This document shows, piece after piece, positions 1 to 6,343 of a DNA stretch of 10,525 bases (position 1 is its first letter; every line of letters begins with the position of its first letter). Source of the DNA: Bacteroidales bacterium. Its GTDB lineage: Bacteria; Bacteroidota; Bacteroidia; Bacteroidales; UBA3663. The position numbers and the translations under genes were made by a program. The DNA is taken from contig JAEDEY010000075.1 of assembly GCA_016293065.1 (NCBI GenBank), forward strand, positions 1-10,525, read 5' to 3'. The notes under the pieces were generated by a model. It saw nothing but the letters and a program-made list of their open reading frames with translations, was not told where the DNA came from and searched no databases.

Positions 1-55
1 TCGCGACCCGAAGCTCAACCGCCACCACGTGGTTTACTACATGAAGAAGAACTGA
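1..55 (+). CDS. 3' end of an unidentified gene (partial)
   Basis: Reading from base 2, the frame gives the 17-residue tail RDPKLNRHHVVYYMKKN and then TGA at 53-55. I prefer this frame to frame 1, which stays open to a TAG at 61-63, because the tail has a natural protein composition and a strong hairpin terminator begins 24 bases after its stop. The rest of the gene lies to the left of the window. The tail is basic and does not end in the aromatic residue usual for outer-membrane beta barrels. I do not recognise the family and assign no function. Confidence 0.55.
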   Translation, partial: RDPKLNRHHVVYYMKKN

Positions 56-78
56 CGAAGTAGCGTCTGGAAATAATT

Positions 79-113
79 TATCCCAGCTGATAGAAACATT
101 ATCGGCTGGGATA
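79..113 (+). terminator. Hairpin terminator after the partial left-hand gene
   Basis: A 14-bp stem pairs 79-92 with 100-113 around a 7-base loop (93-99, gaaacat), followed by a T-rich stretch (atttctta). The only non-Watson-Crick pair is T88 with G104. It is a G-U wobble in the plus-strand transcript but an A-C mismatch in the minus-strand transcript, so the hairpin suits the plus-strand gene ending at 55 better. It could also stop read-through from the acyltransferase gene, whose stop lies about 210 bases away on the other side. Confidence 0.8.
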
Positions 114-323
114 TTTCTTAATGATATAATAGCTATTTTATATTTCACGCACCCAAAATACTTTTATAAAATTTGGATAGATTAGTCATAAAGTCCTATT
201 ATTGAAAGAAAACTCAAAAACTAATCATATTCTATAAAGGTACTAATCGGGCGCACTAACTATAATAAAATATATGATTGTTAAAAGAGTGACACATTGT
301 GATTTAAAAGCAGATGCTTACAT
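114..323. other. AT-rich non-coding gap between convergent genes
   Basis: No reading frame with gene-like composition crosses this stretch, and I see no tRNA, riboswitch or CRISPR pattern. The only structure noted is the heptamer ACTAATC, present at 220-226 and 242-248, with its inverted copy GATTAGT at 180-186. These could form a long-looped weak stem. In AT-rich sequence such repeats are expected by chance. No second clear terminator for the leftward acyltransferase gene is visible here. Confidence 0.6.
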
Positions 324-1451
324 TTATCCAATAATCCACTTACTTCCAGGTATCAACGAAATTATCTTTGTCGTGATCACACAGCAGATAAATGAGAGGA
401 TGGCTATGCAAGGGATAGCAAGATAGACTGGAATTAGAGGGTTAGCCTGATCACCATTGACAAAGATCGAAGCAATAGGAGCGAGGAAGAACATGTGCAT
501 CAGATACATGCCGAATGAAAGTTTAGAGATGCCAGTGATCCATGAAGGAGCTTGTTTTTGCTCGATACAGGTGAAGAGGAGGAAAGCTCCGAATGTGGCG
601 AGAAGCACATTGGGAGTGCAGAACTCCCATGACCATTCAAGCATAGGCGTTTCGATGAGCTGACCTGGAGTACCCATTATCCAGAAAGACCATCCAGTAA
701 AGATGGCACCGATCAGGAAACAGACAGTGCCAATACAAAGACGCTTGCTGCGGTTCCAGGTGAGGTGATGGCGGATATAATGAGCCAGGACAAGATATCC
801 GAGGTAGCCAGAGCAATACCACAGCATGCCAAAGCCATTCCAGAAACATTCTCCCCAGATTTCAGGACATACGAATCTATGAAGCCAAGGCATGAAGGTA
901 GATACAACGAATAGTGCAATGAAAGTCAGTTCTTCTTTTGCCTTTGCCTTTTCGAGCCAAGGAGAGACCACTGGGATGATGAGATAGAGTGAGATGAGAG
1001 GGTACATGAACCAAAGGTGTCCGCCCATTGCCGCGAAGTTAAACGGCAGCATCAGTAGTCCATTCCAAGCATCGTCCCATGTCCAAGACCCGAGACAAGC
1101 AGGCAGGAAGGTATAGAGCAACTGGAAGATGATGAACGGCGGAAGAATACGCACGAAACGCCGTTTGTAGAAACTGTGCATCGTAGTGCCTGGTTTCATT
1201 GGAACGAGCAGAAAGGCACTCACCACCATGAAGAGAGGCACGCATGTGCGAGCCATAGTTCCGTCATAGAAAGCTACCCAGAAGCGATTGGCCTCATTTT
1301 GCAGCATTGATACATTACCAGCCAAGCCTGAAGAATCTGCTCCATAGAAATTCTCGCTTGCGTGAACTAGCATCACAAGGAAGCAGGCAATCACACGAAC
1401 GTAATCGACAAAGACAATACGGCTGTTATCAGCCACCATTACTTGCTTCAT
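324..1451 (-). CDS. Acyltransferase-3 family membrane protein (probable surface-glycan O-acyltransferase)
   Basis: This is an integral inner-membrane protein of about 375 residues with roughly ten hydrophobic segments. Acyltransferase-3 family proteins (OafA and WecH/YiaH types) usually transfer acetyl or other acyl groups to sugars of surface polysaccharides. Family signs are the first helix running into VHASE, with the likely catalytic histidine at about residue 30. There is also VPLFMVVSAFL at the second helix, and an arginine-rich loop KRRFVRILPP at about residues 96-105. The frame stays open to a TTG at 1463, but I chose ATG 1451 as more plausible; the ATG at 1439 is also possible. The gene begins 36 bases after the PLP-enzyme gene and is probably the last of a three-gene operon. 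The acceptor is unknown, and no glycan-synthesis genes are visible nearby to point to one. Confidence 0.85.
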   Translation of the reverse strand: MKQVMVADNSRIVFVDYVRVIACFLVMLVHASENFYGADSSGLAGNVSMLQNEANRFWVAFYDGTMARTCVPLFMVVSAFLLVPMKPGTTMHSFYKRRFVRILPPFIIFQLLYTFLPACLGSWTWDDAWNGLLMLPFNFAAMGGHLWFMYPLISLYLIIPVVSPWLEKAKAKEELTFIALFVVSTFMPWLHRFVCPEIWGECFWNGFGMLWYCSGYLGYLVLAHYIRHHLTWNRSKRLCIGTVCFLIGAIFTGWSFWIMGTPGQLIETPMLEWSWEFCTPNVLLATFGAFLLFTCIEQKQAPSWITGISKLSFGMYLMHMFFLAPIASIFVNGDQANPLIPVYLAIPCIAILSFICCVITTKIISLIPGSKWIIG

Positions 1452-1487
1452 ACTACTTATCAATATTTATATAATATTTCAAATCAA

Positions 1488-2666
1488 TCACACAATAACT
1501 TTTATTCCGACCTCAATAAGCGCCAGAGCCTTCCGAACTGTTTCGCGTGGGCATCCCAAGTTGATGCGCATATAGCAATGTCCGCCAGGACCGAACATCT
1601 CTCCGGGATTGAGACAGAGATGGCATTGGTCGGCAAAGAAGCGAGTACATTCTTTCTGAGTCTTGAAGCCAAGTCCTCGGCAATCGAGGAAGACAAGGAA
1701 CGAAGCTTCAGGTCGTATCACTTTGATTTTATCTGTGATGCGAGCAATACCTTCAGTCAGCAAGTCAATATTGCCTTCGACATAGGCCAACATCTGGCGT
1801 CTCCACTCGTCGCCTTCTTCGCTATAGCATGCTTTGGCACAGTCGAAGGCAAAGATATTGCCGAGATCCATATCGCTGTTGTGAATGTAGCCGAAATATC
1901 TCGTTCGCAACTTTGAGTCAGGAACTATGGCATGTGCGCAGACTATGCCAGGCATATTGTAGGTCTTGGTTGGAGCCTGTAGTGTGATGGCTATGCTCTG
2001 AGCCTCATCGCTGACAGTAGCAAACGGTATATGACGTCGTCCTCCTAGCACCATGTCGCAATGAATCTCATCGCTGACAACCACAACTCCTTCCTCATGG
2101 CAGATATGAGCCACCTCGCGCAAAGTCTCTATGTCCCAGCATTTGCCCGCAGGGTTGTGGGGATTGCAAAGGATCATCATCTTACACCCCTTGATGTCGC
2201 GACGCAGAGCTTCGAGATCCATAGCAAACGATGTCTCTGTTCGTACCAGATGATTCCAGACAATCACACGTTCGCTGCCTTCAGGAACAATCCTGAAAGG
2301 ATGATAGACAGGCTCCTGAATCAGTATTTTGTCGCCTTTCTCTGTGAAAGCCTGCATGGCAAGGTAGATACCGCATACTACTCCCGGTACATAGTTGATG
2401 TCACTGGTCGTGATGTCCCAGTTGAAATGCGAACGACACCAGTTGACAATGCTCTCATAATACGATTCTGGGGGACAGGTATATCCAAGGACCTGCTGCT
2501 TAAGACGATTCTCAATGGCCCTCATCACAAAAGGCGGAGTCTTGAAATCCATATCTGCCACCCACATTGGCAGCACATCTTCGCGTCCGCACACTTTCTG
2601 GACATGTGCATATTTATAGGTGTCGGTGCCTTTGCGTTCGATTATTTCGTCGAAGTTGTATTCCAT
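1488..2666 (-). CDS. MalY/PatB-type PLP-dependent enzyme, probable cystathionine beta-lyase (C-S lyase)
   Basis: This cytoplasmic fold-type I PLP enzyme has 392 residues, the usual length for the MalY/PatB group. Members of this group mostly break C-S bonds of cystathionine or cysteine conjugates, giving a thiol, pyruvate and ammonia. Early MWVADMDF is characteristic of the group. LCNPHNPAGK carries the ring-contacting Asn (168), SDEIHCD the Asp (199) that pairs with the pyridine nitrogen, and PTKTYNMPG the Schiff-base Lys (234). MRINLGCPR near the C-terminus supplies the carboxylate-binding Arg (367). Residue numbers count from ATG 2666; a GTG at 2672 would add two residues. The gene starts about 19 bases after the alcohol dehydrogenase stop, so the two are surely co-transcribed. 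Annotation pipelines would probably call it 'pyridoxal phosphate-dependent aminotransferase'; true transaminase activity cannot be excluded. Confidence 0.9.
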   Translation of the reverse strand: MEYNFDEIIERKGTDTYKYAHVQKVCGREDVLPMWVADMDFKTPPFVMRAIENRLKQQVLGYTCPPESYYESIVNWCRSHFNWDITTSDINYVPGVVCGIYLAMQAFTEKGDKILIQEPVYHPFRIVPEGSERVIVWNHLVRTETSFAMDLEALRRDIKGCKMMILCNPHNPAGKCWDIETLREVAHICHEEGVVVVSDEIHCDMVLGGRRHIPFATVSDEAQSIAITLQAPTKTYNMPGIVCAHAIVPDSKLRTRYFGYIHNSDMDLGNIFAFDCAKACYSEEGDEWRRQMLAYVEGNIDLLTEGIARITDKIKVIRPEASFLVFLDCRGLGFKTQKECTRFFADQCHLCLNPGEMFGPGGHCYMRINLGCPRETVRKALALIEVGIKVIV

Positions 2667-2685
2667 GTTCACTAATGTTGTAGTA

Positions 2686-3897
2686 TTATTTCATGCATGC
2701 CTTGAAAATATCGAGTATATCCTTTTCGAGAAGTGGCACCCAAGCTTGGTCAAGTCCCTCGTTCTCTGCAACATGCTTTGCCATTTCAGCCAGACGGCTC
2801 TCGTCTATGCCCACTTCTGGCAATGTCATCGGTATGCCAATTTCGCGGAAGAAATCGTGCATAGCCTTAATCGATGTCTCACATCCTTCAGTGTCGAAGA
2901 TGTTCTTTCCGAATTTCTCAATGCGTTCTACTACCTGATTGTGCAAATCGCCTGTTGAGTGTTCAAGAATATGCTGCATCCATCGGGGAGTTATGATGGC
3001 AAGGCCTTCACCGTGAGTGATGTCGTAATAAGCCGACAAAGCATGTTCCATGCCATGCATAGGCCACCCGCTTGCGCTGTTACCAAGGCAGTAGATGCCA
3101 TTGCAACCCAATGTAGTAGCATAGAATATCTCGGCACGGGCATCATAGTTGGCAGGATCTCTTAGCACGGTCTTGACATTCTTGATGAGCGACTTGATAG
3201 CACCCTCCATGAATGCGTCGTTCATGTCGATATGTTCTGCGCAGAAATATGATTCCATGATGTGGTTGATGCAGTCGGCAATGCCTGCCAATGTCTGCTT
3301 CACAGGCAATGTGAAGGTGTAGGTCGGGTCGATGAAGCTGACTGCAGGGAAGACATGATATGAGAAATATGCGAGCTTGTCGTTGGTTTCGGTACGGGAG
3401 ATAACGCCTCCGCTGTCATACTCGCTACCTGTAGCAGCCATTGTGATGATATCGACAATAGGTACAGCCGAAGTCGTTGGCTTGCGTCCGCACACAATGT
3501 CCCATGCCTCTTCGATATTGTCATCGACTTTGCCTTGCAGTGTGCCAGCCACACCAGCTATAGCCTTGGTGCAATCGAGTACAGAGCCACCGCCCACAGA
3601 TAATATTACGTCGATCTTTTCGTCCTGGCAGATGCGTACGCCATCCACAACACTTGGGTTGAACTTTGGGTTAGGCTGGATGCCTGACAGTTCGAAGACC
3701 TCTTTGTCGGCGATGATCTCCTTCACTTCGTCATAGAGACTCCTAGATTGCCATTCAGAGACACGCTTGATACTGCCACCTCCGTATGTAATCAGCACTC
3801 GCTTGCCAAACTTATTCATCACGCTTGAAAGTTTCTCACGTACTACACCCTTGCCGAAGATGAGTCGGGTTGGGGTCTGATAATCAAAATTTACCAT
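2686..3897 (-). CDS. Iron-containing (YqhD/butanol-dehydrogenase type) alcohol dehydrogenase
   Basis: This 403-residue cytoplasmic enzyme probably reduces aldehydes with NAD(P)H. In the family, short-chain and toxic aldehydes are common substrates. It opens with TPTRLIFGKG, then TYGGGSIK (37-44) and VGGGSVLDCTK (101-111), the two glycine-rich nucleotide-binding motifs. ATGSEYDSGGVISR lies at about 155-168. The metal ligands appear intact: Asp208, His212, His281 and His295. Their 4-residue and 14-residue spacings equal those of the E. coli YqhD ligands Asp194, His198, His267 and His281. About six residues seem to be inserted just after the first GGGS motif compared with E. coli YqhD. The ATG at 3897 lies just downstream of a good promoter, making this the first gene of the operon. 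The physiological substrate cannot be read from the sequence. Confidence 0.95.
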   Translation of the reverse strand: MVNFDYQTPTRLIFGKGVVREKLSSVMNKFGKRVLITYGGGSIKRVSEWQSRSLYDEVKEIIADKEVFELSGIQPNPKFNPSVVDGVRICQDEKIDVILSVGGGSVLDCTKAIAGVAGTLQGKVDDNIEEAWDIVCGRKPTTSAVPIVDIITMAATGSEYDSGGVISRTETNDKLAYFSYHVFPAVSFIDPTYTFTLPVKQTLAGIADCINHIMESYFCAEHIDMNDAFMEGAIKSLIKNVKTVLRDPANYDARAEIFYATTLGCNGIYCLGNSASGWPMHGMEHALSAYYDITHGEGLAIITPRWMQHILEHSTGDLHNQVVERIEKFGKNIFDTEGCETSIKAMHDFFREIGIPMTLPEVGIDESRLAEMAKHVAENEGLDQAWVPLLEKDILDIFKACMK

Positions 3898-3926
3898 TGT
3901 CTGAAAGAATTAAATGATTTTTGCCG

Positions 3927-3957
3927 TAAAGTTAATCAACATATCGGTATTTGCAAA
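3927..3957 (-). promoter_or_regulatory. Bacteroidota-type promoter of the alcohol dehydrogenase operon
   Basis: On the minus strand TTTG (complement of 3954-3957) is followed by exactly 19 bases and then TAACTTTA (complement of 3927-3934). This closely fits the Bacteroidota primary sigma-factor pattern of TTTG, 19-21 bases, TAnnTTTG; only the last base of the -7 box differs. Transcription should begin near 3920, leaving a leader of about 20 bases before the ATG at 3897. No Shine-Dalgarno site is seen, which is usual in this phylum. Confidence 0.75.
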
Positions 3958-3982
3958 ATTTCGTCAGTCACAAATTTGCAAT

Positions 3983-3994
3983 AATATGCATATT
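3983..3994. promoter_or_regulatory. 12-bp perfect palindrome, candidate operator
   Basis: AATATGCATATT is a perfect palindrome centred between bases 3988 and 3989. It lies about 25 bases upstream of the -33 element of the leftward promoter and about 80 bases upstream of the -7 box of the rightward one. A smaller palindrome, CAAATTTG, lies at 3971-3978. A 9-base AT-only inverted repeat pairs 4009-4017 with 4032-4040. The position between divergent promoters suits a regulator site, but palindromes of this size do arise by chance in AT-rich DNA. No regulator gene is present in the window. Confidence 0.3.
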
Positions 3995-4043
3995 TCTCCA
4001 ATTATCGCATTATTATTACTGATTTTTTGAAAATAATAATCGC

Positions 4044-4079
4044 TTTGTTTTTTCTTTTCGAACAAAAAATCTATCTTTG
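4044..4079 (+). promoter_or_regulatory. Probable promoter of the GH43 gene
   Basis: TATCTTTG at 4072-4079 is a perfect -7 box of the Bacteroidota type (TAnnTTTG). The best upstream partner is TTTG at 4044-4047, but the spacer is 24 bases, longer than the usual 19-21. Either the promoter is weak at -33 and helped by an activator, or the partner element is degenerate. The predicted start near 4086 gives a leader of about 47 bases before ATG 4133. Confidence 0.6.
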
Positions 4080-4132
4080 CGACAATTACATACACAATCT
4101 ATTTTTCCATCTTTCTAATCTAACAATCAAAA

Positions 4133-6205
4133 ATGAGAAAATCACTAATTGCTATTGCTTTCCTGATGGGGTCGCTTGCCTCGTCAGCGCAGACAGCATC
4201 ATGGACAGCTGACAACGGGAATGGCACGTTCACCAATCCTCTGTTCTATGATGAGTTTTCCGATCCAGACATCCTTCGTGTAGGTGACGATTATTACTTA
4301 GCTGGCACTACCATGCATACTGTGCCAGGATTGGTAATCCTTCATTCGCGTGATCTTGTTAACTGGGAGAACATTTCATATTGCTTCGACCGCTTTGACT
4401 TCGATGATGATGCCTTCTCGCTGAAGAATCATCAGGAAATCTACGGACAAGGCATCTGGGCTCCAGCCATTCGCTATGCCAACGGCCAGTTTTACGTTTT
4501 CTCGAATGTCAATGGCAAGGGCTTGCAGTGCTATACCAGCAAAGAAATCACGGGTCCTTGGGAGCACCATAATATGACTGGCCGCATCTACGACCTCAGT
4601 GTTCTATTCGATGATGATGGCAAGGTTTATGCCATTCACGGATATGGAGAAGTGCACTGCACTGAGCTCAAGCCTGACATGAGCGGACCGATTGAAGAGA
4701 CCGACCGTGTCATCATACCTGAGGGCAATGCAGTAGGCGAGGGTCATCATGCATATAAAATAAATGGTATGTACTATATCATTTCGACCGACTATCTGCC
4801 TAACGGACGTACTCTCTGTTCTCGTTCTAAGAGCATATGGGGTCCATACGAGACCATCACTATCACTGCTGACGAGACATTTGGCTATCATGCTGCTTCG
4901 CTTACACAGGTCGATGGACGTATCGTGCCTGATGGAAGCAAGTTCGGCTTGGGACCTGTCGATCGTGATGCTACAGCCTGCACCAACATTCATCAGGGCG
5001 GTATCGTCCAGACTCAGACAGGAGAATGGTATGCATTGCTCATGATGGATTTCCATTCTATCGGACGAACAGTGACACTGGCTCCTATCACATGGAAAGA
5101 CGGCTGGCCAATGCTCGGATTGGAGGGCAATCTCGGACGTGCGCCTCGCACATGGTTCAAGCCAAATATCCCAGGCACAGAAGATATCAAACCTCACGCA
5201 CCTTACGAGCGCAACGAATGCTTCGATGGCAAGAAGCTGGGACGTGTTTGGCAATGGAACCATAACCCTGACGACAAGAAGTGGCGACTGAAGGGAGGCA
5301 AGCTCCGGCTGCAAACTATGCCAGCCGAACAATTGATGTGGGCACGCAATACGTTGACACAGCGTGTCATCGGCCCTTCAAGCATCACTACTGTCGAGAT
5401 GAGTGTCAAGAACCTCAAGGACGGAGATGTGGCTGGTCTTGGCAATATCAATGTGCCTTGCTCATGGTTAGGTATTGTAAAGGATGGCAAGCAGCTCACG
5501 CTTCGTTGTTTTGAGCAGCTCAACAATGACACTATTGATACGCAAGTTACTCTCCAGAACGATAAGATATGGCTGCGTTTCGATGGCGACTTTGACAATG
5601 ATCAGGGACATTATGAATACTCGCTCGACGGACAGAACTTCAAGCAGGTAGGAGGTGTCATGAAACTCTCATATCAGCTCATCTCTTTCCAGGGTTCTCG
5701 TATGTCGCTCTTCGCTTTCAATAAGAATGGCAAGAACGGAGGTATTGCAGAGTTCGACAACTTCACTGTAGTAGAGACCAAGGCTGATCGCAGCGGCAAT
5801 ATCCCATACGGCAAGACATTCCGCATCGTGAACCTTGCAACAGGCAAGCCAATGCACGCTACGCCTCACGGCCTGATGTACGATATCAATGCCGACGACA
5901 AGAGTGACCAGACACAGTTCCGCATCATCGACCGAGGCAACGGCAAGGTCGTTCTCCAGTGCAAAGATGGCAGATATGTCTTCGTGGCTGGTTATGGCAT
6001 TGCAGGCGATGTGCGTCTCACTACTGATGAAAGCAAAGCAGAGGAGTTCCTCTGGCAGGACTATCTCAATCACGAGTTCATGCTCATGTCAACACGCACA
6101 CATACTTATATTGGCAAGAGTCCAACGACAGGCAGTCCTTATTCGATGGATTTCAAGGGTGCTGACCCTGCAAAGCGCAATGGAGCAGTGTTCCGCTGGG
6201 AATAA
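4133..6205 (+). CDS. Secreted GH43-family glycosidase with two C-terminal accessory domains (beta-xylosidase or alpha-L-arabinofuranosidase type)
   Basis: This 690-residue exported enzyme probably removes xylose or arabinose units from plant hemicellulose. Residues 1-19 form a signal peptide, cut before QTASW; there is no lipobox cysteine, so it is likely periplasmic. The five-bladed GH43 domain spans about 30-345. The expected catalytic residues are all present: general base Asp44 in FSDPDILRV, pKa-modulating Asp154 in YDLSVLFDDDG, and general acid Glu203 in GEGHHAYK. His287 in the IHQGG motif is the usual active-site histidine of the fold. Residues about 350-548 look like the beta-sandwich that often follows GH43 domains (GH43_C2 or concanavalin-like). 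Residues about 555-690 form a further domain with FRI/NGK/GRYV repeats, possibly a beta-trefoil. No SusC/SusD genes or sensor genes flank it within the window. The GH43 assignment is firm; subfamily and sugar specificity are not. Confidence 0.92.
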   Translation: MRKSLIAIAFLMGSLASSAQTASWTADNGNGTFTNPLFYDEFSDPDILRVGDDYYLAGTTMHTVPGLVILHSRDLVNWENISYCFDRFDFDDDAFSLKNHQEIYGQGIWAPAIRYANGQFYVFSNVNGKGLQCYTSKEITGPWEHHNMTGRIYDLSVLFDDDGKVYAIHGYGEVHCTELKPDMSGPIEETDRVIIPEGNAVGEGHHAYKINGMYYIISTDYLPNGRTLCSRSKSIWGPYETITITADETFGYHAASLTQVDGRIVPDGSKFGLGPVDRDATACTNIHQGGIVQTQTGEWYALLMMDFHSIGRTVTLAPITWKDGWPMLGLEGNLGRAPRTWFKPNIPGTEDIKPHAPYERNECFDGKKLGRVWQWNHNPDDKKWRLKGGKLRLQTMPAEQLMWARNTLTQRVIGPSSITTVEMSVKNLKDGDVAGLGNINVPCSWLGIVKDGKQLTLRCFEQLNNDTIDTQVTLQNDKIWLRFDGDFDNDQGHYEYSLDGQNFKQVGGVMKLSYQLISFQGSRMSLFAFNKNGKNGGIAEFDNFTVVETKADRSGNIPYGKTFRIVNLATGKPMHATPHGLMYDINADDKSDQTQFRIIDRGNGKVVLQCKDGRYVFVAGYGIAGDVRLTTDESKAEEFLWQDYLNHEFMLMSTRTHTYIGKSPTTGSPYSMDFKGADPAKRNGAVFRWE

Positions 6206-6234
6206 CGGATCTGCATCGTTGGTAATCAGCAAAC

Positions 6235-6277
6235 AAAAAAAAGCAAGAATGGCCGTTGGCTGTTCTTGCTTTTTTTT
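6235..6277. terminator. Terminator between convergent GH43 and S9 peptidase genes
   Basis: A 20-bp stem pairs 6235-6254 with 6258-6277 around the loop GTT. An A-run precedes it and a T-run follows it, so it can act in both directions. Pairs G6251-T6261 and T6250-G6262 are G-U wobbles in the plus transcript but C-A and A-C mismatches in the minus transcript. The hairpin is therefore continuous for the GH43 mRNA. It is interrupted by a small internal loop for the peptidase mRNA, which still keeps a 15-bp outer stem. It begins 30 bases after the GH43 stop. Confidence 0.9.
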
Positions 6278-6322
6278 TGCTTTCTTTTTGCTTTCTTTTT
6301 TTGAATTGCAACGGAATTGCAA
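6274..6322. repeat. Two short 11-base-period tandem duplications next to the terminator
   Basis: TTTTTGCTTTC occurs twice in tandem at 6274-6284 and 6285-6295. Directly after the T-run, GAATTGCAA occurs at 6303-6311 and again at 6314-6322, also with an 11-base period. The second copy lies inside the palindrome AATTGCAATT (6315-6324). The stretch fills the gap between the terminator and the peptidase stop codon and has no coding potential. It is most simply explained by slippage in low-complexity DNA. Confidence 0.55.
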
Positions 6323-6343
6323 TTAACGGTGATTATTCTTTTT

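Noticed and set aside
180..248. GATTAGT/ACTAATC repeats in the left gap, considered as a small RNA or a recombination site
   Set aside because: Only seven bases long, AT-rich, with loops of over 30 bases, no promoter or terminator framing them, and no recombinase gene nearby.
1452..1463. TTG at 1463 as start of the acyltransferase
   Set aside because: An ATG four codons downstream (1451) is the simpler start, and the added residues carry no conserved sequence.
1443..1916. Open frames antisense to the PLP enzyme (1443-1916 and 2061-2675 on the plus strand)
   Set aside because: Both overlap a gene with intact catalytic motifs, lack any family resemblance, and have no promoter-like sequence in front of them.
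4604..5332. A 242-codon open frame on the minus strand inside the GH43 gene
   Set aside because: It lies wholly within a well-supported gene, its translation is rich in Cys, Arg, Ser and Ile without any recognisable motif, and no promoter faces it. It is best explained as a shadow of the codon use of the sense gene.
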